17,591 bases of DNA from CAZYBU01 sp964645775. Lineage in GTDB: Bacteria; Spirochaetota; UBA4802; UBA5550. The translations under genes and the position numbers were made by a program. Position 1 is the first letter of the stretch. Every line of letters begins with the position of its first letter. Below, piece by piece: positions 1-7,264 of this stretch. The stretch covers positions 1 through 17,591 of the forward strand of contig CAZYBU010000053.1 of assembly GCA_964645775.1 (NCBI GenBank), written 5' to 3'. The notes under the pieces are model-generated. The model had not been told where the DNA came from. It saw only the letters and a program-made list of their open reading frames with translations, and did not search any database.

Positions 1-2
1 TT

Positions 3-929
3 TTGCTTCTTCCCTTTCTTATCATTAAAGTGCCCTACCTGGTTTTTCTTGAGGTCATCCTCATCTCAAGTTTTTTCTTCAGCAAGGTCTACTCACGGGA
101 ATGCGAACCTCTGATCCGGGACCCCTTCTTCAATATCTATTACTATCTCAACATGTCGGTGGCCCTTGTTAGCTCCCTGGTTCTCTTCACGATCATTCTT
201 AGAAATCTGAAAACAAAACAGGACCAGCTGCTGGAACGGACACGTAGACTGGAGCACTCCAACAAAACCCGGCAGAGGATGATCAATATTCTGAGTCACG
301 ACCTGAGAAGTCCCCTCAACAGCCTGGTCTCCCTTCTCGACCTCCAGAGACTGGGGGAGCTGGATGACGCTTCCCGTGCCCGCCACCTGGAGAGTATCGG
401 TACTCACACCGCGGAGATGCTGGAGAGTCTGGATCACCTGCTTTACTGGGCCTACGGGGAGATCGACAAAAAGGAATTTAATACTGAAGAAGTGAATCTC
501 CGGGAAGAAGTGAATACTGTTTTGAAATTCATCGTTCTCCTTGTTAATGAAAAAGGGGTCCGGGTCGAGAACCGGGTGGATGAGGAACACGCGGTTCTGG
601 TGGACAGGAACCACTTTCAGCTTGTCATGCGGAATCTTCTTACCAATGCCGTTAAGTTCTCCGACAGGGGTGATACGGTACGCGTCACTTCTGAACGCCA
701 GGAGTGCATGATCGTTGTTAATGTCATCGATGAAGGAATCGGCCTGGATGGTTCCATCGTGAAGGATGAACTTCATGTCCGGGAGGGAACCGCCGGAGAG
801 AAGGGAACCGGCCTGGGACTGAAGCTCTGTTACGAGATAGCCGAGCTCAATGACGGCCACATCGAGTCACGTAATAACGAGGCTGGCGGCGCTATCTTCG
901 CATTCTATCTACCTGCCTGTGAGCTGTAG
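3..929 (+). CDS. Membrane sensor histidine kinase, 5' end cut by window edge
   Basis: This is the C-terminal part of a two-component sensor kinase that would autophosphorylate on histidine with ATP and pass the phosphate to a response regulator. The frame is open to the left edge, so the true start lies outside and the first visible codon (TTG) should not be taken as the start. The visible 308 residues begin with one hydrophobic segment (about 2-26), a short loop, and a second membrane helix (about 50-67). A coiled linker (about 70-92) follows. The HisKA H-box is SHDLRSPL with H99. The HATPase N-box holds N211 and N215, the G1 box is DEGIG (243-247), and the G2 box is GTGLGL (268-273). All catalytic boxes look intact. 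No partner response regulator is adjacent; the neighbour converges from the other strand. The sensed signal is unknown. Confidence 0.9.
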   Translation: MLLPFLIIKVPYLVFLEVILISSFFFSKVYSRECEPLIRDPFFNIYYYLNMSVALVSSLVLFTIILRNLKTKQDQLLERTRRLEHSNKTRQRMINILSHDLRSPLNSLVSLLDLQRLGELDDASRARHLESIGTHTAEMLESLDHLLYWAYGEIDKKEFNTEEVNLREEVNTVLKFIVLLVNEKGVRVENRVDEEHAVLVDRNHFQLVMRNLLTNAVKFSDRGDTVRVTSERQECMIVVNVIDEGIGLDGSIVKDELHVREGTAGEKGTGLGLKLCYEIAELNDGHIESRNNEAGGAIFAFYLPACEL

Positions 930-933
930 ATAT

Positions 934-948
934 CCTTTCCGGGAAAGG
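934..948. repeat. Perfect 7-bp inverted repeat between convergent kinase genes
   Basis: CCTTTCC-G-GGAAAGG lies in the 43-nt gap between two convergent stop codons. It would form a 6-bp stem with a 3-nt loop in either transcript. There is no T-run on either side, so it is not a canonical intrinsic terminator. A weak bidirectional 3'-end element is the best guess. Confidence 0.35.
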
Positions 949-972
949 TCTCCTGATAATGAGAATGTCGGT

Positions 973-3483
973 CTATGCCTCGCAGTCAAATTCGAGCACG
1001 CAGCAGACCCCATCCCTGTTTTCAACATGGAATGTTCCGTTTAACTCTTTTGTCAGGCCCTGAACCAGTTCCATGCCAAAACCGGTTCTTTCTTCCGGAT
1101 CACTGATTCCTTCCCCGTTATCGGCGATAATGATTCGGATATGCCCGTCCTTTTTGCTGAGACAAACAGTGAGCCTGTTTTTCCTCTCCGGTGAGAAGGC
1201 GTACTTCATGGCGTTTGAAATAAGCTCATTTATGATAATTCCCAGCGTTGACGCCAGGCGAATGGGGAGAATAAAGTCATCGATATCCCTGTGGACTTCG
1301 AGGTCCAGGGGGCAGGTTTTTACAATGTCATCCACAAGGGACGTGAAATAATCCACTGAAGATATATCTTTAAGAGATTCATTTCGATACAGCCGGTCAT
1401 AGAGAACCATCATGCTTCTCATCCGGTTTACTGCGCCGATAAGGGCGAGCTCGGCACGACTGTCGTCTATGCTTTCCGCCTGCAATGAGAGGAGGTTGAC
1501 CATGGTGTTCATGTTATTCTTGATACGGTGATGGACCTCCCTGAGAATATATTCTTTCTCGTGAAGCAGGGACCGGATCTGTTCTTCGTTTTTAATCCGT
1601 TCAGTAATATCAAAAACAATAGGCAGGATGGTGTTTCTTCCATCAAGGATCACCGCGTTCAGGTGGATCTCCGCCGTGTAGGATGAACCGTCTTTCCGGT
1701 AATGAGTGGATTGAATGATAATGGGCTCGCCGGTTTTCATGGTGTGCCAGAGTTTTATCCTGTCATCCCTGCTTACGCTCTCCGGGTCCAGGTCCGCGAC
1801 TGTCATGCTCATCAGTTCATCCTTCGTATAACCGGTGTATTCCTCAGCGGTTTTGTTGGCGTAGGTGATGGTCCCCTCCATGTCATGGGCGAATACCGCC
1901 CCGGGAAGGTCTTCCAGAACGGTCCGCAGGCGCTCCTCGCTCTTTGCCAGCTCCTTTTCAAATACTTTCTTGTCGGTGATATCCATTCCGTATTCCACCA
2001 GGGCTATGACCTCACCGTTTTCGATGACCGGAAATCCCCTGAGATGCCAGTACCGGCCGTCCGGGGTCTGTATCTCTCCCCGTACCGCCTTCTTCTCATC
2101 TTTTGCCCCGAGAATCGGGCAGTTCTCGCACGGTCTGTCAAGGTTATGCCAGATTTCATAACAGTATCTTCCGATAAGTTCATCCTGGTTTTTGCCCACG
2201 GATTCAGCCGAGCCCTGGTTGCACCAGAGCAGCTGAAGCTCCGTGTCGTAGTAGGCGATCATCTCGGAGGTGGAGTTCAGTATCAGGTTTTTCTGCTCGT
2301 CGCTTTTAAAAAGCTTCTCTTCGGCCCTTCGGCGATGCGAGATGTCGAAGAGCATGACCTGAACCCCCTTTCGTCCCTCTCCGGCGCTGTGAACGGGAGA
2401 CAGGATGCTCAGTATCCACTTCTTACCGGAAGGCAGATCCACTTCATCCTCGTACTGTACGATGCTATCCTTTTTAATCACCTCCCTTATTCGCCTCATG
2501 TACTCATCCGCCTCTTTTTCAGGGAAGAGGTCATAAAGGGAGTGACCGACCGCATCTTCTTCTTCTTTCCGCATGTATTTCAGGGTTATCCGGTTGAAAT
2601 AGATGACGGTTCCGGAATCCGTAAAATATCCCACGCCTATGCCCGCGGACTGGTAAAGTTGGCGGTACCGTTCGTGGCTCTGGATAAGGGTCTGTTCCGT
2701 CAGCTTCCGGTTTGTTATGTCTTCGATGACTGAAATAAAATATTTTTCATCATTGCTGCTCTCCCGTGTCACGGAAACCGTCAACAGGACCCATACAGTT
2801 TTGCCGTCCCGGCGGATATATTTTTTCTCCGTGGCATACGTCCCAATATTTCCTTTAACCAGTTCACGGGCTTTTTCGGTATCCCTGGCAAGGTTGTCGG
2901 GATGGGTAATATCCTGGAAACTGAGGTTTTGCATCTCTTCCGGACTGTAGCCCGTGATCTCGCAGAACCTGCGGTTGATTCGAATAAAACGTCCATCCAG
3001 GGAAACGTGGGCGATTCCCACGGCCGCCTGCTCGAAGGTGCCGCGGAATCGTTCTTCGCTAACCTGCAGTGCCCTCTCGTGCTCCTTTTCCTTCAATTTC
3101 GCTTCAAAGAGGCGGAAGGCCATCCTGATCGCGGCAAGGAGCACGGTCTCCCCTGTGTTTTTTACCACGTATCCGTAGGAAGTGATACCCTCGGTTTTCT
3201 CCACGATCTCCGGCTCGGTATGGGAGGATAAAAAGATCAGGGGAAGGTCATGCTTTGCCAGGATTATTTCAGCCGACTCTGTGCCGTCGATGCCTTCGCC
3301 CAGGTCGATGTCCATGAGGATCAGGTCGATACCGGGGGTGGTATCGATGATTATAACGGCTTTTTCTCCATTCTCGCAAACCAGTACCCTGAAGCCGTTT
3401 TTCTCCAGAATCTTTCTTTCCAGAAGGGCCGTTACGTTCTCGTCCTCAACCAGGAGGATCGTCTTTTGTTTTTCAGCGATCAT
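973..3483 (-). CDS. Hybrid sensor kinase: receiver, four PAS, HisKA_2, HATPase
   Basis: An 836-aa soluble multi-input kinase with no membrane segment, so it is probably cytoplasmic. An N-terminal receiver domain (about 7-125) has the acidic pocket E13/D14, phospho-acceptor D58 (LILMD), a switch serine near 86 and K108. Four PAS/PAC units follow at about 143-262, 270-388, 395-508 and 516-632. The third carries C441 and a CxxCP motif (C452, C455). The phospho-histidine region is of the HisKA_2 type (EVHHRIKNN, H651/H652). The ATPase domain has N752 and N757, DNGEGI (788-793) and GFGMEL (801-806). A receiver placed first suggests the kinase is itself the phosphorelay target of another kinase. 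The start is the ATG at 3483; a GAGGGG sits 18 nt upstream, too far to be a convincing ribosome site, so the start is somewhat uncertain. It converges on the upstream kinase, and no cognate output gene is visible. Confidence 0.92.
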   Translation of the reverse strand: MIAEKQKTILLVEDENVTALLERKILEKNGFRVLVCENGEKAVIIIDTTPGIDLILMDIDLGEGIDGTESAEIILAKHDLPLIFLSSHTEPEIVEKTEGITSYGYVVKNTGETVLLAAIRMAFRLFEAKLKEKEHERALQVSEERFRGTFEQAAVGIAHVSLDGRFIRINRRFCEITGYSPEEMQNLSFQDITHPDNLARDTEKARELVKGNIGTYATEKKYIRRDGKTVWVLLTVSVTRESSNDEKYFISVIEDITNRKLTEQTLIQSHERYRQLYQSAGIGVGYFTDSGTVIYFNRITLKYMRKEEEDAVGHSLYDLFPEKEADEYMRRIREVIKKDSIVQYEDEVDLPSGKKWILSILSPVHSAGEGRKGVQVMLFDISHRRRAEEKLFKSDEQKNLILNSTSEMIAYYDTELQLLWCNQGSAESVGKNQDELIGRYCYEIWHNLDRPCENCPILGAKDEKKAVRGEIQTPDGRYWHLRGFPVIENGEVIALVEYGMDITDKKVFEKELAKSEERLRTVLEDLPGAVFAHDMEGTITYANKTAEEYTGYTKDELMSMTVADLDPESVSRDDRIKLWHTMKTGEPIIIQSTHYRKDGSSYTAEIHLNAVILDGRNTILPIVFDITERIKNEEQIRSLLHEKEYILREVHHRIKNNMNTMVNLLSLQAESIDDSRAELALIGAVNRMRSMMVLYDRLYRNESLKDISSVDYFTSLVDDIVKTCPLDLEVHRDIDDFILPIRLASTLGIIINELISNAMKYAFSPERKNRLTVCLSKKDGHIRIIIADNGEGISDPEERTGFGMELVQGLTKELNGTFHVENRDGVCCVLEFDCEA

Positions 3484-3525
3484 ATATGCGTTATGCTCTG
3501 GCCCCTCAGATTTTCTTCCCCTGTA

Positions 3526-3554
3526 ATAATCTATTGATTTTCAAATTGTATCAA
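3526..3554 (-). promoter_or_regulatory. Candidate sigma-70 promoter for the hybrid kinase
   Basis: On the minus strand, TTGATA (3554-3549; 5 of 6 matches to TTGACA) is followed by a 17-nt spacer and GATTAT (3531-3526; 4 of 6 matches to TATAAT). The start codon lies about 43 nt further on. This was recognised by eye; no other good pair was seen here. Confidence 0.4.
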
Positions 3555-3597
3555 GAAGTAAATATTCCGGCAAGGAAAAGTCGTTGCGGACAACCTG

Positions 3598-3741
3598 ATG
3601 ATCATGCTGTACCTTAACGCATCTTTGTGGGGCACCGGCGTGGCCCTGGTAGGAGCAGTCTTCGACCGGTCCTGCGCCGCGGAAGGGTATGTCGGTATTA
3701 TTCTTCTTATCCTTAACTGGAAGGGGATCGGTAAAGCTTAG
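3598..3741 (+). CDS. Possible 47-aa two-helix membrane protein or decayed membrane-gene end
   Basis: From an ATG at 3598 the frame encodes 47 residues ending in TAG. Two hydrophobic stretches (about residues 1-22, with LWGTGVALVGAVF, and 31-40, GYVGIILLIL) are separated by a short polar turn with one Cys, and the chain ends in the basic tail KGIGKA. The frame stays open upstream to a TAA at 3559, so the frame could extend from 3562, but no better start is visible. Third codon positions are GC-rich, as in neighbouring genes, which argues for coding origin. No Shine-Dalgarno stands before the ATG, and I do not recognise the family. It may be the surviving 3' end of a larger membrane-protein gene rather than a working small gene. 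Confidence 0.3.
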   Translation: MIMLYLNASLWGTGVALVGAVFDRSCAAEGYVGIILLILNWKGIGKA

Positions 3742-3837
3742 TCCTTTTCCGGAATGCTGTCCCACTCTGGTGTATCAGAGATTTCATTGACAGCTTGACC
3801 CGATCCTGCATGGTGAAGCCTCGCAAAGGAGTTATCG

Positions 3838-4656
3838 ATGGATTATCAGTTCTACGTAGTGGACAAAAAACCGCCCCTGGCATGGGTCCTTCTGAACCGG
3901 CCGGAGAAGAAGAACGCCATGAATCCGCCCGCCTGGAAAGAGACCGTCCCCATTTTTAATGATCTGGACCAGGACGATGAGATACGGGCCGTTATCCTGG
4001 CCACGGAGGGTGACGCTTTCTCCGCCGGTCTGGATCTGGCCGGTTCCCTGCCCGAGTTCCCTGAGTTCATGGAGAAGGAACAGAAGGGCGGCGTGAAGAG
4101 AAGGCTCATTCCCAGGATTAAGGAATTCCAGGATGGATTTACCTGTATCGAGAGGTGCCGCAAGCCGGTCATAGCGGCCGTGAACGGGTACTGTATCGGA
4201 GCCGGTCTCGACATGGTCGCGGCCTGCGACATCCGGTTATGCAGCCAGGACGCGGTCTTCTCTCTGCGGGAGGCGGCCATGGCCATCGTGGCTGACGTGG
4301 GTGTTCTCCAGAGACTCCCCCATATCGTGGGTCAGGGTATCACCCGTGAGCTGGCCTATACAGCGAAGAACATCGACGCGGCCCGGGCGAAGGAGATACG
4401 TCTCGTCAACCAGGTATTCCCGGACAAGGCGTCCCTCCACCAGGGCGCCCGTGAGATGGCGGAGGAGATCGCGGGAAATTCACCCCTGGCTGTTCAGGGA
4501 ACAAAAGATGTCCTGAATTTCGGCATTGTCCGCCAGATCGACCAGGGCCTGGATTACGTGGCTGCCGTGAACGCCAACTTTATGACCTCCCATGATCTCA
4601 TGGAAGCGTTCACCGCCTTCTCCCAGAAACGGAAGCCTGAATTCAAGGGAGAGTAG
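3838..4656 (+). CDS. Enoyl-CoA hydratase/isomerase family, dienoyl-CoA isomerase-like
   Basis: A 272-aa crotonase-fold enzyme acting on acyl-CoA thioesters in the cytoplasm. The oxyanion-hole segments are AFSAGLDL (60-67) and CIGAGLD (119-125). The sequence follows the eukaryotic delta3,5-delta2,4-dienoyl-CoA isomerase (ECH1) pattern closely: D125, E145 and D153 have the same 20- and 8-residue spacings as the known rat triad D176/E196/D204, and the stretch ADVGVLQRLP (152-161) matches the ECH1 signature. By family knowledge it would shift double bonds during beta-oxidation of unsaturated fatty acids; a hydratase role is less likely because the hydratase glutamate pair is not the pattern seen. 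The start is fixed by AAAGGAG at 3825-3831, 6 nt before the ATG. It stands alone, with no thiolase, dehydrogenase or acyl-CoA ligase nearby. Confidence 0.88.
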   Translation: MDYQFYVVDKKPPLAWVLLNRPEKKNAMNPPAWKETVPIFNDLDQDDEIRAVILATEGDAFSAGLDLAGSLPEFPEFMEKEQKGGVKRRLIPRIKEFQDGFTCIERCRKPVIAAVNGYCIGAGLDMVAACDIRLCSQDAVFSLREAAMAIVADVGVLQRLPHIVGQGITRELAYTAKNIDAARAKEIRLVNQVFPDKASLHQGAREMAEEIAGNSPLAVQGTKDVLNFGIVRQIDQGLDYVAAVNANFMTSHDLMEAFTAFSQKRKPEFKGE

Positions 4657-4664
4657 CAGGGTAC

Positions 4665-4690
4665 AAAAAAAGACGGCCTTGCGGCCGTCT
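4665..4690 (-). terminator. Intrinsic terminator of the 34-aa gene (minus strand)
   Basis: An 8-bp stem AGACGGCC/GGCCGTCT with a tetraloop (4671-4690) is followed, on the minus strand only, by a run of Ts (4670-4665). The plus-strand side of the hairpin has no T-run, so its polarity serves the leftward transcript. It lies 28 nt after the small gene's stop and 8 nt beyond the crotonase stop on the other strand. Confidence 0.85.
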
Positions 4691-4718
4691 GCACGTAGTT
4701 ATACAGGTGATATCTGGC

Positions 4719-4823
4719 TTATATCCAGGCAAACTGCTCCATGAAGCGGTCTAAATCTTCACGGCTCCCATGGGTCACAGTCTTGCAGTTTAAATCCAGA
4801 CAGAGTTTTATTCTTTTTTCCAC
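4719..4823 (-). CDS. Autonomous 34-aa small protein, unknown function
   Basis: A short gene with all its own signals. GTG at 4823 is preceded by a near-perfect Shine-Dalgarno AAAGGAGG (4836-4829) at 5-nt spacing; the TAA is at 4721-4719. Upstream is a good sigma-70-like promoter (4890-4862) and downstream a strong intrinsic terminator (4690-4665), so it forms a transcript of roughly 190 nt. The 34-residue product starts with a basic, probably beta-strand segment (EKRIKLCLDLNC, 2-13, two cysteines C8 and C13). A polar turn with HGS (19-21) follows, then an acidic amphipathic helix (REDLDRFMEQF, 22-32), and the chain ends in A-W-I. There is no signal peptide or membrane helix. I do not recognise the family. 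Possible roles are a regulatory or metal/thiol-binding microprotein or a peptide precursor; the sequence alone does not decide. That it is expressed is better supported than what it does. Confidence 0.7.
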   Translation of the reverse strand: MEKRIKLCLDLNCKTVTHGSREDLDRFMEQFAWI

Positions 4824-4828
4824 GGTAG

Positions 4829-4836
4829 CCTCCTTT
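4829..4836 (-). promoter_or_regulatory. Strong Shine-Dalgarno deciding a GTG start
   Basis: AAAGGAGG on the minus strand, 5 nt before GTG at 4823, complements the conserved 16S rRNA 3' end (CCUCCUUU). It is the strongest ribosome site in the window and the main reason to believe the 34-codon gene. Confidence 0.8.
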
Positions 4837-4861
4837 AAGAATGTTAACTTAAACTAACTAT

Positions 4862-4890
4862 AATATACAAAATATCCCGCATATGGTCAA
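4862..4890 (-). promoter_or_regulatory. Sigma-70-like promoter of the 34-aa gene
   Basis: On the minus strand, TTGACC (4890-4885, 5 of 6) is followed by exactly 17 nt and TATATT (4867-4862, 5 of 6). The predicted start of transcription is near 4855, giving a leader of about 30 nt before the GTG. The surrounding 80 nt are AT-rich compared with the rest of the window. Confidence 0.65.
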
Positions 4891-4941
4891 ATCGAGAAGA
4901 GAATTATTTTTCATATTCTTGGATTGTTGTCAGTTTACGGG

Positions 4942-4974
4942 ATCCTGCTTATTCTACATCCGCTGAAGCAGGAT
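4942..4974 (-). repeat. 9-bp inverted repeat spanning the phosphatase stop codon
   Basis: ATCCTGCTT (4942-4950) and AAGCAGGAT (4966-4974) are perfect complements with a 15-nt loop that contains the TAG stop (4956-4954). In the leftward mRNA this would be a stable hairpin closing the gene. No T-run follows, so it is not a classical terminator; it could be an RNA-stability element or a factor-dependent 3' end. Confidence 0.4.
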
Positions 4975-7164
4975 AATTGTGAGGTCATCGGAAAACTCTT
5001 CTTCGCCTGTAAATCGATGCAGAGATTGAATAACATGGTTAAGAATATTTTCGGCCCCGCTCTCCGGCGCTTCTGCCATGGCTTTCTGTATTCTGTTTTC
5101 TCCGAAGGATTCTCCCCGGCTGTTGGTCGCTTCGTTCAGACAGTCGGTATAGAGAAGAAGTACATCACCTTTATGTATCCTGAACTTCAGGGTTCTGTAT
5201 TTCGAATCCATGGCGGGGGCGCCCAGGAAATATCCTTTGGTATCCTCATCCTCCGCCACCACGGTAGACACCTTTCCCGAAGAGCTGCGCCGGATGATTA
5301 TATCCGGATGCCCGGCGTTTATATACTCTACATACTCCGTGCTCATGCGCAGAATCACGCCTGACAGATAGTTATCGGTATGTCCCATCTCCTCGATCAG
5401 TTCCCCGTTAGCCTTCTCGATTACGTCGCAGAGCTTATGGTCATGGCCCTCGCTGAAATGACGACGGAATATGGACCGGGCGAGGATCGTGATGAGACCG
5501 GAAGCGACTCCGTGTCCGGAGACATCAAAGAGGGTGCACCCCTCAAGCTGGCCATCGGTCACGTAGAAGTCGTAGGTGTCGCCCGAGACCCCTGACATGG
5601 GCTTAAACCGGCAGGCAAGGTCCCATCCATTGACATCGGGGATATCCTCCGGGAGCATGGACTGCTGAACATTGGCGGCCATGGCCAGATCCAGTTCCGC
5701 CGTGTGATGGGCCAATTCCAGTTTTTCCAGGGTGTTCATCAGTTCCTCGGTTCGGCTCAGTACCTTCTCCTCCAGGTTGTTCTTGAGGTCGGTCAGGTCC
5801 TCGTACATGAGGGAGTTTGCCAGGGATATGGCCAGCGTTGACCGGATGTTGTTAATGAAGTTGATCTCGTGGCCGGTGAGCTGGGAGTAGTTCTTCTTCT
5901 CCGAAAGGCTTATGATCCCCAGCAGCTCATCCTTCTGAACCAGTGGAAAGATGAAGGAACAGTCCAGGCTTTCAAAGAAATCGAGAAGACGGTCGCGTAT
6001 CTGATCGTAGTAAGGGTTCGTTGATACCATGTCGAATTCGACGAGATGGTCTGCGCCCCGGAACCACTCGATGACCTCAGGGTACATATAGTAGAACTCC
6101 CCGTCTGAACTTCTGTACTTTCCTTCCTCGTTAACCCGGATAAGAACGTCCACCTTCTCAAAATTAAGTGTCTTTTTCAGTACGCGCCGGAACTCGTCGA
6201 TCAGGGACTCCAGGGATTTCAGAAGGCTTATATTGGAAATGAATTCCGCTTCGATACGATACAGGTCGTACTTTCTCTTGTTGAAGAGCTGATCGATACG
6301 GGGCTGGACCCTCCGGATGTAGTAATAGTTTGCCGCGAAAAGGAGCATGATCAGGACAAAACGGAGCGGCTCATTGAGCTGGGAGTACCACGGTTTGGCG
6401 AATATAAAGATCAGAATGTTCGGAACCAGGATAAGGGACGACAGGATGGCCCACATAAGGGTCTGGTACAGAACACTCCGGACATCCATGAGCCGGTGTT
6501 TCATTACGCCGTAAGCCAGGACAGCCAGGGGGATAAACATGAAGTTACCCATGGGATAAAAATCGATACCGTTCATGGCCGGCAGATTCATGAAGGTAAG
6601 AACCATTACCCCCAGGAAGGAGAGGAGTATGTACTTGATCTTCAGGCGTCGTATCTCGTTATGTTCCCTCCGGAATCGTTTAATAAATATCACAATCAAG
6701 TAGATCATTCCGAACATGGAGTAGAGGCCGAAGAATTGGAGGGCGATCCCGCCTCTTGCGATATAACCCCAGGGGTATTTATTCAGGCCTGTGATATAAT
6801 AGTCCGTCTGCGTCAAAACAGCCAGTCCCGTGGAGAGGGCCAGGAATATCCATATCATTTTTCGGTGACGAATCTCCAGAATATGGTAAAAATAGATGAG
6901 ATTGATTGCCGGGATAAAGACATAGAGCAGATGAACGGCCCGCTCTATGTTCATGATGGCTTCAAGATTCCCTCTCAGAAAGAAATGAGAAATAAAGACC
7001 GGGGCCAAAAGGGACCACCAGATGCAGAGAAGGGCGAAGAGAATGCTTTCTCTTGTTATGCGGCCTTTTATCAGGGAGAGGCCGGCAAGGGTCAGACCCA
7101 CAATCAGGGAGATCAGGGGAGGGAGGATGAAGATACTGAGATTATCGAACAGCTGTTCCATCAT
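4954..7164 (-). CDS. 7TM-GAF-SpoIIE serine phosphatase (RsbU-like)
   Basis: A 736-aa membrane-bound PPM-type phosphatase. The first 280 residues contain about eight hydrophobic helices ending with the pattern LAYGVMKHRLMDVRSVLYQT (216-235), typical of the 7TM region seen in sensor histidine kinases. A GAF-like domain follows (about 305-450), then a coiled coil (about 455-492), then the SpoIIE/PP2C domain (about 495-736). Metal-binding acidic residues are present: D529 in SGD, D547 in FDVSGHG, D674 in YTD and D726/D727 in SDDLT. By family knowledge it would dephosphorylate a serine-phosphorylated anti-sigma-factor antagonist in response to a membrane or small-ligand signal. No antagonist, anti-sigma or sigma gene is nearby, so the target is unknown. 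Start: tandem ATGs at 7164 and 7161 with only a weak GGGA upstream. It is divergent from polA and shares a palindrome-rich control region with it. Confidence 0.92.
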   Translation of the reverse strand: MMEQLFDNLSIFILPPLISLIVGLTLAGLSLIKGRITRESILFALLCIWWSLLAPVFISHFFLRGNLEAIMNIERAVHLLYVFIPAINLIYFYHILEIRHRKMIWIFLALSTGLAVLTQTDYYITGLNKYPWGYIARGGIALQFFGLYSMFGMIYLIVIFIKRFRREHNEIRRLKIKYILLSFLGVMVLTFMNLPAMNGIDFYPMGNFMFIPLAVLAYGVMKHRLMDVRSVLYQTLMWAILSSLILVPNILIFIFAKPWYSQLNEPLRFVLIMLLFAANYYYIRRVQPRIDQLFNKRKYDLYRIEAEFISNISLLKSLESLIDEFRRVLKKTLNFEKVDVLIRVNEEGKYRSSDGEFYYMYPEVIEWFRGADHLVEFDMVSTNPYYDQIRDRLLDFFESLDCSFIFPLVQKDELLGIISLSEKKNYSQLTGHEINFINNIRSTLAISLANSLMYEDLTDLKNNLEEKVLSRTEELMNTLEKLELAHHTAELDLAMAANVQQSMLPEDIPDVNGWDLACRFKPMSGVSGDTYDFYVTDGQLEGCTLFDVSGHGVASGLITILARSIFRRHFSEGHDHKLCDVIEKANGELIEEMGHTDNYLSGVILRMSTEYVEYINAGHPDIIIRRSSSGKVSTVVAEDEDTKGYFLGAPAMDSKYRTLKFRIHKGDVLLLYTDCLNEATNSRGESFGENRIQKAMAEAPESGAENILNHVIQSLHRFTGEEEFSDDLTIILLQRM

Positions 7165-7236
7165 CGCATCCCGTTTCTGAATTGGCGATAAGACATTGGT
7201 ATTCGCTCTGTATCATATCAGACACTATCGTAACAA

Positions 7237-7264
7237 ATTGTATACAAGAGGATTGTATTTGCAA
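7237..7264 (-). promoter_or_regulatory. Candidate promoter of the SpoIIE phosphatase gene
   Basis: On the minus strand, TTGCAA (7264-7259, 4 of 6) is followed by a 16-nt spacer and TACAAT (7242-7237, 5 of 6). The -35 lies at the centre of one palindrome and the -10 overlaps the other, so a protein bound to either would block this promoter. The leader would be about 65 nt. Confidence 0.4.

Larger units (their letters stand above)
3484..3837. other. 354-bp intergenic region: kinase promoter, possible gene remnant, crotonase leader
   Basis: This gap holds the minus-strand kinase promoter at its left end, a short plus-strand reading frame encoding two hydrophobic segments (3598-3741), and the 5' leader of the crotonase gene. 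TTGACA occurs at 3787-3792, but the hexamer 17-18 nt downstream is a poor -10, so I do not call a firm promoter. The crotonase ribosome site AAAGGAG is at 3825-3831. I see no tRNA, repeat family or terminator. Confidence 0.5.

Noticed and set aside
93..860. 255-codon minus-strand frame opposite the first histidine kinase
   Set aside because: It overlaps intact H, N, G1 and G2 boxes on the plus strand and has no features of its own.
1702..2733. 343-codon plus-strand frame opposite the hybrid kinase
   Set aside because: It is antisense to clear PAS domains and has no recognisable motif; open by GC bias.
3541..3765. 74-codon minus-strand frame in the 3484-3837 gap
   Set aside because: It has no ribosome site, an unstructured composition, and overlaps the more coding-like plus-strand hydrophobic frame and the kinase promoter.
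3765..3780. CTCTG/CAGAG hairpin before the crotonase gene
   Set aside because: A 5-bp stem with a 6-nt loop and no T-run; too weak to call a terminator or operator.
3787..3815. TTGACA-based promoter for the crotonase gene
   Set aside because: The -35 is perfect, but the hexamers at 17-18 nt (ATGGTG, TGGTGA) do not resemble a -10, and the predicted start would fall on the ribosome site.
4671..4690. Hairpin read as a plus-strand terminator for the crotonase gene
   Set aside because: The required T-run is missing on the plus-strand side; the A-run lies before the stem, so the polarity is leftward.
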